Notes under the pieces: generated by a model | What the model saw: the letters and a program-made list of their open reading frames with translations, nothing else | The model's database searches: none | Told to the model about the DNA's origin: nothing | DNA from: Catenulispora sp. EB89 | Lineage (GTDB): Bacteria > Actinomycetota > Actinomycetes > Streptomycetales > Catenulisporaceae | Length of the DNA: 64,000 nt | NCBI RefSeq assembly: GCF_041261445.1 | Contig: NZ_JBGCCU010000016.1 | Coordinates: 124,001-188,000, forward strand | Direction: 5' to 3' | In this document: in pieces, positions 51,819 through 60,149 of the stretch | Layout of the letters: the number at the start of each line of letters is the position of its first letter | Position numbering within the stretch: the stretch's first letter is position 1 | Made by a program: the position numbers and the translations under genes

Positions 51819-51867
51819 CCCTCCTACCTGCCTACCTCACATCACCGAGACCGCACTCACCACGCCC

Positions 51868-53889
51868 TCAGCAAGCCCCGTTGTCCGCCCACACCGCCCA
51901 AGAAGCCGGCGCCCCCGGCGTAGCCCCGGTCGAGTACCACGTGGACGTGTACTTGTGCCCGCCGTACGACACCACGTTCCCCGGCACGTACGACGTCGTC
52001 GCGTTCCACGCCGTCAGGCCGGTGCAGCCGCCGGAGGTGCCGCTGACAGTCCAGCTGAAGCTCGTGGTCCCCTTCGCCGTGCCGGAGTTCGCGGTCACCG
52101 TGACCGTGGAGGTGCCGGCCGTGGTCGGGGTGCCGGAGATCAGGCCGCTGCTGGTGATCGACAGCCCCGCTGGCAGGCCCGTCGCCGTGTACGTCAGCGA
52201 CTTGCCCGCCGAGTCGCTGCCGGAGATCTGCAGCGACGCCGCGGTCCCGACCGTCCCCGTCTGGCTTCCGGGGTTCGTCACCGACACCGTCTCGGTGCCC
52301 GATCCCGCGACCGTCCACGTGAACGCCGCCGAGCCCTTCGCCGTGCCGGAGTTCGCGACCACGGTCACCGAGTAGGTGCCCGCCGTCGTCGCGGTCCCGG
52401 AAATCAGGCCGCTGCTGCTGATCGACAGCCCCGTCGGCAGACCCGTCGCCGTGTACGTCAGCGACTTGCCCGCCGAGTCCGTAGCCGAGATCTGCAACGA
52501 AGCCGCCGCGCCAACCGACGTGCTCTGGCTCCCCGGGTTGGTCACCGAAACCGTCTCGGCGGTCGAGCCCGAGCTGAACCCGGAGGTCCCGTTCGGCGTG
52601 CCCCAACCAGTCGGCCCGTCGTACCCGACCTCCGCGGTGCAGAAGTACGCCGGCGAGCACGAGCCGTTGCTACCGCTCGTGACATCGTTGAAGCTGCCGG
52701 TGTGGTTGTACGGGTACTGCGCCGCCACATCGCCGGCGTTCGGCGCTCCGGCCAGGGCCCACACCGAGGCGATGATCGGGGAGGCCGCCGAGGTGCCGCC
52801 GTAGACCGACCATCCCGAGCCGCCGTAGGTCTGGTAGACCGCGACGCCCGTGGCCGGGTCGGCCACCGCGGAGACGTCAGCCTCCATACGCCGCGAGCAC
52901 CCGCTGTCGTGCTGCCAGCTCGGCTTCGGGTCGTACGCAGAGCACCCTGAGCCGGTGCCCTCCGTAGCGCTGGTCTCCCAGACCGACTCGCTCCACCCAC
53001 GGCTCCCGCCGCCCCGCGTCAGCGACGTCCCGCCAACCGCCGTCACATACTGCGACGTCGCCGGGTACTCCGCCCCATAGGCCGAGTCGCCGGTGCTGGC
53101 CGTGATCGCCACGCCCGGGTGGTAGAAGTAGCTCGAGTCCGAGGACGTGTCCGAGCTGTCCTCGGAACCGCCGTAGCTGTTGGACACGAACTTCGCACCC
53201 TGAGCCACGGCCTGGTTGACCGCGGTCCCCAGATCGCTCATGTTCGCCGAGTTCGCCTCGACCAGCACGATGTGGCACTGCGGACACACCGCCGAGACCA
53301 TGTCCAGGTCCAGCGATATCTCCCCGGACCACCCGGTGTCGGCGGTCGGGTAGTTGCTCCCGCCGTTCTGGTCGACCTTCGAGAAGCAGCCGTTGGCAGT
53401 GGTGCACGCCGGCAGCCCGAAGTTGGACCGGTACGCCGCCAGGTCGCTCTCGGCGTTCGGGTCGTCCTGCGCGTCCACGATGCCGACGGTCTGCCCGGCC
53501 CCGCCGCTGGACGGCAGGTTGTAGGCGCTGGTCAGGTCGGACGGCCCGTAGCCGGACACCGCCGCGGGCGCGGCCGTGGCCCGGCGCGCCGGCACGTCGG
53601 TGCGCCGCAGCGCCAGACACGCCATCTGGCCCGGGTGCGTCGGGGCGGCGCAGGAGGCGACGTAGTCCTTCGCCTGCTGCGTGCCTGCGGAAGTAGTGGT
53701 GGCGGTGGCGGTGGCGCTGGTGGCGACGGTCGAACCGGTGCCGGCGCCGGCACCGGCACCGGCCGCGAAGGTGGCGGCAGCAACCGGCCCGCTCAACCCG
53801 CCCCAGACCAGCGCGGCCGCGGCACCCAGGGCCGCCAGCCGTGCGGTCCACCCGGACCGCACGTGTGACGCCGAGCGAATCTTGTCCAC
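51868..53889 (-). CDS. Secreted sedolisin (S53) protease with two Ig-like domains and a chitin-binding module
   Basis: 673 residues from a GTG at 53889 (AAAGGAG five bases upstream). A signal covers residues 1-40. The S53 catalytic domain (about 110-440) shows Glu190 and Asp194 in WSGEISLDLDMVSA, Asp268 in ASTGDSAYG and the nucleophile Ser367 in GGTSAASP. NDVTSG near 401 belongs to the calcium site. Only about 70 residues lie between signal and catalytic domain, far less than a usual pro-kumamolisin prodomain. Two putative-Ig repeats follow (about 445-535, 540-625), then a C-terminal carbohydrate-binding module (WNATTSYVPGNVVSYGGHKY...WAVWADNG) of the ChtBD3/CBM5 type. Likely an extracellular acid-active protease that binds chitin. 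Confidence 0.9.
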   Translation of the reverse strand: MDKIRSASHVRSGWTARLAALGAAAALVWGGLSGPVAAATFAAGAGAGAGTGSTVATSATATATTTSAGTQQAKDYVASCAAPTHPGQMACLALRRTDVPARRATAAPAAVSGYGPSDLTSAYNLPSSGGAGQTVGIVDAQDDPNAESDLAAYRSNFGLPACTTANGCFSKVDQNGGSNYPTADTGWSGEISLDLDMVSAVCPQCHIVLVEANSANMSDLGTAVNQAVAQGAKFVSNSYGGSEDSSDTSSDSSYFYHPGVAITASTGDSAYGAEYPATSQYVTAVGGTSLTRGGGSRGWSESVWETSATEGTGSGCSAYDPKPSWQHDSGCSRRMEADVSAVADPATGVAVYQTYGGSGWSVYGGTSAASPIIASVWALAGAPNAGDVAAQYPYNHTGSFNDVTSGSNGSCSPAYFCTAEVGYDGPTGWGTPNGTSGFSSGSTAETVSVTNPGSQSTSVGAAASLQISATDSAGKSLTYTATGLPTGLSISSSGLISGTATTAGTYSVTVVANSGTAKGSAAFTWTVAGSGTETVSVTNPGSQTGTVGTAASLQISGSDSAGKSLTYTATGLPAGLSITSSGLISGTPTTAGTSTVTVTANSGTAKGTTSFSWTVSGTSGGCTGLTAWNATTSYVPGNVVSYGGHKYTSTWYSTGATPGAPASWAVWADNGAC

Positions 53890-54117
53890 TCGGACTCCTT
53901 TCCATGGCAAGGGGACGACGGACTCGCGGCAAGCCACGAGCCTTCCGTCCTGGACAGGGAATCGGCGGCCGGCCGAGAGATGAGACCGGCCGCCCCGCTG
54001 TGCGGCAACGTAATCCCCGCCACAGGTCTAGACAACGTGCCCGAGCCCTGACTCAGTCCTTGACTTGACCTGGCTCAGACACGCCGTCGACGCTGTCGAA
54101 CCCTTGCCCGGGCCCCC

Positions 54118-57100
54118 TTAACCCTTGTCCGCGACCGTCAAAGTGACCGCGACGGACGGGATGGCGTAAGGGGTACTGCTCCCGAAAACGAGCCCGGCCG
54201 TGTAAGTCCCGGACTCAGCGCTCTGCGACGCGCTCGCGTCCAAAATGACGGTGATCGTCCTCCGCTCGTGGGGTTGCAGGGTCAGGCGCGTGACGCTCTC
54301 GCTCAGCCAGGGGATGGTCGCGCTCGGGTCCACCGCGTACCCCGGCAGGTGTTCGACGTCCGTGGTCGGCGAGATGCCGGCGGAGGAGCCACCGAGCTTG
54401 TAGAAGCCCAGCGCGCCGGCGCCGCGGTAGGTGGCAGTGGTGGCGTTAGGCAGCGCGCGCCAGGTGTCGGCGAACGGGTCGAATGCCTCGCCCTGGTTGG
54501 TCAGGACACTGCCGGTGGTGACGCCGCTGGAGACGACCAGCATGCCGTCAGCTCCCGCATACGCCGCGCCCCACAGCGGGGTCGGCATGTCGGGCAGCGC
54601 CGACCAGGTGTCGGTAGCCGGGTCGTAGACGTAGGTGTGGGCGATGTTCGCGCCGCTGGCGTTGGTGCCGCCGGCGCAGTAGAGCCTGTCGCTGATGGCG
54701 GCGCAGGAAGTCCAGGCGATCGCTTCGGGGTAGGGAGCGGTGTGGCTCCACGTGTCGGTCGCCGGGTCGTAGGCGGAGACGTCAGTGGCTCCGCAGGTTG
54801 TGGCCCCGCATCCGCCGACAAGGTAAAGCTTGCCGTCGACGACGGCACTGCCGGCTCCGGCGTACGGCGTGGGCTCCGGCGCGCCGGTAGTCCAGGTGTT
54901 GCCGGCGATGTCGTAGACCTCCAGCTTCGTGTCGACGTCCCCCGCTGCGGTCCAGCCGCCGGAAACGTAGAGCTTGCCGCCGATGACGCCGTGCCCGGGC
55001 GCCTGACGGCCATCGGCGGCCGAGGCGAGCTGGGTCCAGGTGTTGGCCGTCGGGTTGAGGACGTAGAGATTGCCGCTGGTGTCGTCGCCGAAGGACAGTC
55101 CGGCGTCTCCGAATCCGGCGTAGAGCTGACCGTTGTAGGCATCTGCAACGTCGTCCATCACGACGCCGGGGAACGACTGCGCGTTCTGCCACGCGTCAGG
55201 CTGCGTCGGCGCCGCGCGGGTTGTGTCAGGAACCTGAACTCGCGGGGCTCCCGCAATGTGCCCCATTGGGTAACTACCCGGGATGCGCTGGAGTGGAGCA
55301 CCCTGAGCTGCGTCGGGCTCGGTGTTGGGCACGGTGTTGGGCACGACAGCAGCAGCGGATGCGCTGTCGGCCTGCTGCCCGATCAACAAGGTCGCCGGCG
55401 CGCTCCCCGTGTTGGTGACAGTCAGTGTTCTGTGAGTGTGACCACCCGGCTCCACCGACGCCGAAATCGAGCCAGGACGGACCTGCAACTGCCCCGCCTT
55501 CAGCCAGTAGTTCGCCGTGACAGCACTGTTCGCGCGCACGTTCACCGTCTGCGGTGCGCTGACATAGTTGACCTTGGCAGCGGTCAGCACATGCTTTCCC
55601 AGCCCTGGGACGAACAACGAGTAGGACCCGGACGGCAGATAGGGGTCGTTCGGGTTGGCGACGGTCTGCGTCCGCACCGACGGATCGTTCTGGTCGGCAA
55701 CGGCAGCGTCGACAGCGCCCTGTCCGGTGTTGGCGTCACGCGCCGTCCCGACGACCACGCCGCCGGCGATAGGCGTGAAGTCGCGCTGGCCGACGAAAAC
55801 GTCGTCGACCCCCCAGTACTTGCCATAGCGCGTGGTGATGTACTGGAAGCGCAGCTGCACCGCCGACTTGCCGGCATAGGCGGTGAGCGGGACGTCGATG
55901 TGGGTGTTGGTGACGATGTACTCGCCGGCGTTGATCTCAGAGTCCGGAGTCCACACCGTGCTCCAGGTGGCACCGCCGTCGGCACTGGCCTGCACGTCGA
56001 TCTGCTGGTAGTACGGGTTGTCCCACCACATGGTGTCGAAGGCGATCTCCGGGCGCGTATCGCCGCTGAAGTCGTACACCGGGGTGACCAGCGCCGTGTT
56101 GAAGCTGCTCAGGAAGTTCTGGTTGGTGTCGGCGACGGCGAATCCGCCGCTGCCGCCGGTCTGGTTGCCCTGCTGGCCGGGGTCGTCGAACTGCCAGCCG
56201 GTGGGGGTGCCGGGAGCGGTGGCCACGCTCCAGCCGGCGGGTGCCGCGGCGGTGGAGTCGAAGGTCTCGGTGGAGCCGGTCAAGGTGAGCTTGTAGCCGG
56301 GTGCGGTGGCCTGCCACGGGTCGGCAGTCGCCGCCACGTTGAGCGACTGCGGGGATCGGGCGACGTGCACGGTCTTGGTGACCGCGTCATAGCCGGGCGT
56401 CGCGGGTGCGAACGTAAGGGTGTAGTCGCTGTTCTGGGGCAGGGTCAGCGTGTAGCAACCGGTACGCGGATCCGTCCAGACGGGATCGGGGTCGCCGTCG
56501 ACGCTGACCTCCGCGTACAGCGGCCAGCCCTGGCCGGAGCCGTCGGTGACGGTGCCCGAGACGGTCGCGCTGGGCACCTGGGTCAGGGCGATGTTCTTCG
56601 TGGCGGTGGTTCCCGCCTTGACGTTCACAGTCGTGGTGCCGGTCTTGTATCCATACGCGGTGACGGTGAGGTCGCGACGTCCGGCAGACAGAGCGAGCGA
56701 GTAACGGCCCTGAGAGTCGGTGTGCGTCACGTCGGTCCCGTCGCTCACCTCGGCGCCGACGATCGGTCGGTCTGCGCGACGGTCCTCGACGGTGCCGGTC
56801 AGCGTGCCGTGCGGGCCGGTGCGGAAGGCCTGGAGCCCATCAGGGGAGCCCAGGCCGGTCGGGCCGTCGTAGCCGGATGTGGCGTTGCACAGATAGGCGA
56901 CCGTGCAGCCGCCGTTGGTGCCGTTGTCGACGTCGTTGAGGCCCGTGCCGGCGGCGTACGGATAGGAGTTGGGGCTGGTCCCAGCAGCCGGGGTGCCTGC
57001 GTCGGCGTAGACACCGGCGATGATCGGAGCGGCCACGCTGGTGCCGCCGAAGACGCTCCAGACGCCGCTCTGGTAGACGGCCACGCCGGTGCTCGGGTCA

Positions 57101-58137
57101 GCGACGGCGGAGACATCGGCGACCGCGCGCTGCGCGCAGCCGGCGTCGTGTTGGAAGGCGGGCTTGGGTTCGTAGAGCGAGCAGCCGGATCCGGCGCCGG
57201 ACCAGGCCGACTCCTTCCAGCCGCGCGCGGTGCCGGGGGCGCGGGTCAGGTTCGTGCCGCCGACGGAGGTGACGTACGGCGAGGCCGCGGGGTACGCCAC
57301 GCCGTAGCCGGAGTCGCCGGAGGAGGCGATGACGGCGACGCCGGGATGGTTGTAGTACGGGTCCAGTTGACTCGGGTCGGACGGGTCCTCGCCGGAGCCG
57401 GGGACGGAGGTGTAGTCCGAGCCGTAGGAGTTCGAGACGAACTTGGCGCCGAGGGCCACCGCCTCATCCACGGACACCCCGAGGTTGGTGCTGCTGGGGT
57501 CGGTGGCCTCCACGAGCAGGATGTGGGCGTTCGGCGCGATGGCCGAGACCATGTCGAGGTCCAGGGATATCTCGCCGGCCCAGCTGCCGTTCGGCGGCGG
57601 GTACTGGGTGCCGCCGGTCTGGTCGACCTTGCGGAAGCAGCCAGTGGCGCTGGTGCAGGCGGGCAGACCGAACTGCTGGCGGTAGGTGGCCAGGTCGGCC
57701 TCCGCGGTCGGGTCGTCGTAGGCGTCGACGATGGCTATGGTCTGGCCTGATCCGCCGTCGGACGGCAGGGAATACGCGCCTCGCAGATCGGCCGGGCCGT
57801 AGCCGGCCGGGGCGGCGACAGCGAGCGCCTGCGCGTGGGCGGGCTGCTTGACGTCGGTGCGGCGCAGCGCGAAGCAGGAGAACGTACCCGGCTTCGGGAC
57901 GCCGCAGACGGACTGGTAGGTCGGAGTCCCGGTGGCGGAATCGGCGGCGGCAGTCGGTGCGGTCTGCGGTGCCGTTTTCGGTGCGGTCTTCAGCGCGGTC
58001 TGCGGTATCGCGGCGGTCGCGGCGGTCGCGTTCGCGGCCGTCGCCGACATCCCCGTCGCCAAGGCCGCGGCGGACAGCACCGCGACGAGACCACCTCGCC
58101 GTGGCGTGCGACGCCCTGATCGAACCATGCGGAACAT
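54118..58137 (-). CDS. Large secreted sedolisin (S53) protease with Kelch-like and carboxypeptidase-regulatory-like domains
   Basis: 1339 residues with GGGAG four bases before the ATG. A signal covers residues 1-42. The S53 domain (about 105-440) has Glu189 and Asp193 in WAGEISLDLDMVSA, Asp275 in ASSGDSGYG and Ser367 in GGTSVAAP, all as in the neighbour at 51868. Downstream modules: two or three carboxypeptidase-regulatory-like beta domains (about 443-615), a jelly-roll-like region with VTPVYDFSGDTRPEIAFDTMWWDN (about 640-790), another regulatory-like domain (about 790-880), then Kelch repeats (about 1000-1230: GGKLYVSGGW, DGKLYLVGGCG, VYDPATDTWSALPDMP) and a C-terminal beta domain. Tandem paralogue of the previous gene, 228 bp upstream. 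Confidence 0.9.
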   Translation of the reverse strand: MFRMVRSGRRTPRRGGLVAVLSAAALATGMSATAANATAATAAIPQTALKTAPKTAPQTAPTAAADSATGTPTYQSVCGVPKPGTFSCFALRRTDVKQPAHAQALAVAAPAGYGPADLRGAYSLPSDGGSGQTIAIVDAYDDPTAEADLATYRQQFGLPACTSATGCFRKVDQTGGTQYPPPNGSWAGEISLDLDMVSAIAPNAHILLVEATDPSSTNLGVSVDEAVALGAKFVSNSYGSDYTSVPGSGEDPSDPSQLDPYYNHPGVAVIASSGDSGYGVAYPAASPYVTSVGGTNLTRAPGTARGWKESAWSGAGSGCSLYEPKPAFQHDAGCAQRAVADVSAVADPSTGVAVYQSGVWSVFGGTSVAAPIIAGVYADAGTPAAGTSPNSYPYAAGTGLNDVDNGTNGGCTVAYLCNATSGYDGPTGLGSPDGLQAFRTGPHGTLTGTVEDRRADRPIVGAEVSDGTDVTHTDSQGRYSLALSAGRRDLTVTAYGYKTGTTTVNVKAGTTATKNIALTQVPSATVSGTVTDGSGQGWPLYAEVSVDGDPDPVWTDPRTGCYTLTLPQNSDYTLTFAPATPGYDAVTKTVHVARSPQSLNVAATADPWQATAPGYKLTLTGSTETFDSTAAAPAGWSVATAPGTPTGWQFDDPGQQGNQTGGSGGFAVADTNQNFLSSFNTALVTPVYDFSGDTRPEIAFDTMWWDNPYYQQIDVQASADGGATWSTVWTPDSEINAGEYIVTNTHIDVPLTAYAGKSAVQLRFQYITTRYGKYWGVDDVFVGQRDFTPIAGGVVVGTARDANTGQGAVDAAVADQNDPSVRTQTVANPNDPYLPSGSYSLFVPGLGKHVLTAAKVNYVSAPQTVNVRANSAVTANYWLKAGQLQVRPGSISASVEPGGHTHRTLTVTNTGSAPATLLIGQQADSASAAAVVPNTVPNTEPDAAQGAPLQRIPGSYPMGHIAGAPRVQVPDTTRAAPTQPDAWQNAQSFPGVVMDDVADAYNGQLYAGFGDAGLSFGDDTSGNLYVLNPTANTWTQLASAADGRQAPGHGVIGGKLYVSGGWTAAGDVDTKLEVYDIAGNTWTTGAPEPTPYAGAGSAVVDGKLYLVGGCGATTCGATDVSAYDPATDTWSHTAPYPEAIAWTSCAAISDRLYCAGGTNASGANIAHTYVYDPATDTWSALPDMPTPLWGAAYAGADGMLVVSSGVTTGSVLTNQGEAFDPFADTWRALPNATTATYRGAGALGFYKLGGSSAGISPTTDVEHLPGYAVDPSATIPWLSESVTRLTLQPHERRTITVILDASASQSAESGTYTAGLVFGSSTPYAIPSVAVTLTVADKG

Positions 58138-58367
58138 GAATCTCCCTGCTGTTTCCTGGCCGGGTCGTCACCGAAGCGCCGATGATTCCGCGCGATCCAC
58201 GGCTGCATGACTGTGCCCGCTTTGACAGGATCCTTACGGGCATACCGAAAACATGCATCCCAATACCCTGATGGCGCAAGATGTCCGCGCAACCGATGGC
58301 AGTGCGGCGACGGGCCCGGATGGGAGGGGGCCAGCGTCGAGCCCGCGGGGCGACTAGGGTAGAATGC

Positions 58368-60149
58368 ATGATCTTTCGGACACCGGACACCGGACACCGG
58401 ACACCGGACACCGGACACCGGACACCGGACACCGGACACCGGACACCGGACACCGGACACCGGACACCGGCATTTGAGGCCGTGCCGCGTCCGACCCTGA
58501 CCGTGGACCGGCGAGTCCTGGCCGTCGCGCGCACCGTGCCGGCCACGCGCCGGGTCCTGGATCTGCTGGCGGTCCTCGACGGCGACCGCCGGGTCAGCGT
58601 GACGTTCGCCTACGACGCGGGCTCCGCCTTCGGCACCCAGGTGCCCGACCAGCTCGCCGCCGCCGGCGTGAACGCCGTCCCCTTCGACCGCGCCGCCGAC
58701 GAGCCGTGGGACCTGGCCCTCGCCGCCAGCGCGAACGGTCCGCTGCACCGCCTGTCCGCCCCGGTCTTCGTGGTCCCGCACGGCGCCGGCCACAGCAGAC
58801 GTCTGACACCCGGCGGCGCGGCACCGGTGCTGGGCATGGCGCCTGACCAGCTGATCCACGACGGCCGCGTCGTTCCCGCCGCGATCGGTCTGCCGCACCC
58901 GGACGACGCGCGCCGGCTGGCCGAGCAGTGTCCGCCGGCCCTGCCGCGCGCCGAGATCATCGGCGACCCGTGCTGGGACCGGCTTCTGGCCAGCCGGCAC
59001 CGCCGCGCGCGGTACCGCGCCGCCTTCGGTCTGGGGCCTGAGCGCCTGGTGGTCGTGAGCTCGACCTGGGGCCCGGCGTCGTTGTTCGCGCGGCATCCCG
59101 ACCTGGTCGAACGGCTCACCGCCGACCTGCCGTGGGACGACTACCGCGTGGCCCTGGTCCTGCATCCGGCGGTCCGGGCCTGGCATTCCGAACAGCAGGT
59201 CCGACGCTGGCTGCGGCCGGCCCTGGATCGCGGGCTGATGCTGCTGTCGCCGGACGACGAGTGGCGGGCGGCCGTCGTCGCCGCCGACGCGGTGATCGGC
59301 GACCACGGATCGGTGACGCTCTACGCGGCGGCGCTGGGCCGGCCGACGGCCTTGGCCTGCTTCAGCTGGGAGGAGATCGCCCCGGACACCCCGATGGCCG
59401 CGCTGACCGGGACGGCCGCCGGGTTCGCCGCCGAGAAGCCGGTCTGGCCGCAGGTGGAAGCGCTGATCGAGGCCGCGGGCCGGGTTCCGGGGCCGGTGGC
59501 CGAGCAGGCCGAGGCCTTGGCGGCGCGCTCGTTCGACTACCAGGGCCGGTCGCTGGATCGGATCACGACGGTCGCCTACCGCCTGATGGATCTGCCCGCG
59601 CCGAAGCGGAGCCGGCAGGCCGCGGCGGTGCCGCTACCGTCGCGTCCCGACTCGGCGCCGACGTCGTGGTACTTCCAGGCCGAGGTCGACGTGGACGAGG
59701 TGGCGATCCTCAGGTGGCCCGCGCCGTGGTCGCCGCCGGACGCCGGCTCGGGCAAGGCCCGGCTGCTGGCGGACGTCTTCGACCCGAACCCTCGGCTGGT
59801 CCGTGCGGCGACGGTGCTGATTCAGCATGCTGACACCGCGATCGGTAGCGAGGCCGGAGCCGCCGCCGAGGCGGAGATCGACCTGGCCGACTACCCCGCC
59901 GCCTACGTGCGAGCGGTCGTGCATCCGGGCCGCGTGGTCCTCACCTTGCGCGGCCAGGGGACGTTCGAAGCCGTCACCGACGGCCTGCCGCCCGGCTTCG
60001 ACCCGCGCGTCATCGCCGCCGCGGCCCACGCGGTCGTGTTCCAGGCTCGCCAGCCGCTCGGGCCGGAGCTGCGGATCTCGGTCAGTCGCCGGACAGCGAC
60101 AGTCCCCGTGCGTGCAGCATCTTCGCCGTCTCCATGTCCTGCGACATGA
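58368..60149 (+). CDS. GT-B-like protein (glycosyl-/glycerophosphotransferase fold) with repeat-encoded N-terminus
   Basis: 593 residues if it starts at the ATG at 58368; the conserved part begins only at about residue 38 (PRPTLTVDRRVLAVARTV), and a GTG near 58482 is a possible start. Residues 4-34 are TPDTGHR repeats encoded by a 7-bp tandem array. The body has two Rossmann-like halves; VVVSSTWGPASLF, LVLHPAVRAWH and DAVIGDHGSVTLYAAALGRPTALA resemble the C-terminal half of CDP-glycerol glycerophosphotransferases and similar enzymes. No signal peptide. Substrate unknown. The 3' end overlaps the convergent STAND gene by 68 bp. A -10-like TAGAAT (58360-58365) lies just before the ATG. Confidence 0.65.
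   Translation: MIFRTPDTGHRTPDTGHRTPDTGHRTPDTGHRTPAFEAVPRPTLTVDRRVLAVARTVPATRRVLDLLAVLDGDRRVSVTFAYDAGSAFGTQVPDQLAAAGVNAVPFDRAADEPWDLALAASANGPLHRLSAPVFVVPHGAGHSRRLTPGGAAPVLGMAPDQLIHDGRVVPAAIGLPHPDDARRLAEQCPPALPRAEIIGDPCWDRLLASRHRRARYRAAFGLGPERLVVVSSTWGPASLFARHPDLVERLTADLPWDDYRVALVLHPAVRAWHSEQQVRRWLRPALDRGLMLLSPDDEWRAAVVAADAVIGDHGSVTLYAAALGRPTALACFSWEEIAPDTPMAALTGTAAGFAAEKPVWPQVEALIEAAGRVPGPVAEQAEALAARSFDYQGRSLDRITTVAYRLMDLPAPKRSRQAAAVPLPSRPDSAPTSWYFQAEVDVDEVAILRWPAPWSPPDAGSGKARLLADVFDPNPRLVRAATVLIQHADTAIGSEAGAAAEAEIDLADYPAAYVRAVVHPGRVVLTLRGQGTFEAVTDGLPPGFDPRVIAAAAHAVVFQARQPLGPELRISVSRRTATVPVRAASSPSPCPAT
58377..58470 (+). repeat. Thirteen copies of a 7-bp tandem repeat (CGGACAC) at a gene start
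   Basis: CGGACAC is repeated 13 times without error from 58377 to 58467, followed by a partial CGG. Three units make 21 bp, encoding TPDTGHR. Because 7 is not a multiple of 3, loss or gain of one unit would shift the frame of the gene starting at 58368. It is also upstream of the divergent sedolisin gene (start 58137). Confidence 0.95.

Larger units (their letters stand above)
50871..51867. other. About 1 kb of non-coding, repeat-bearing DNA between convergent genes
   Basis: I find no gene I can support. It contains three copies of an approximately 60-bp repeat, runs of CCGCCAG, and an AT-rich pocket (51541-51570). Short frames present in it share no codon pattern with the neighbours. It marks the right boundary of the biosynthetic cluster and could be the decayed remains of a gene or a recombination scar. 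Confidence 0.55.

Noticed and set aside
58377..58470. CRISPR array
   Set aside because: The 7-bp units are contiguous with no spacers, so it is a simple tandem repeat.
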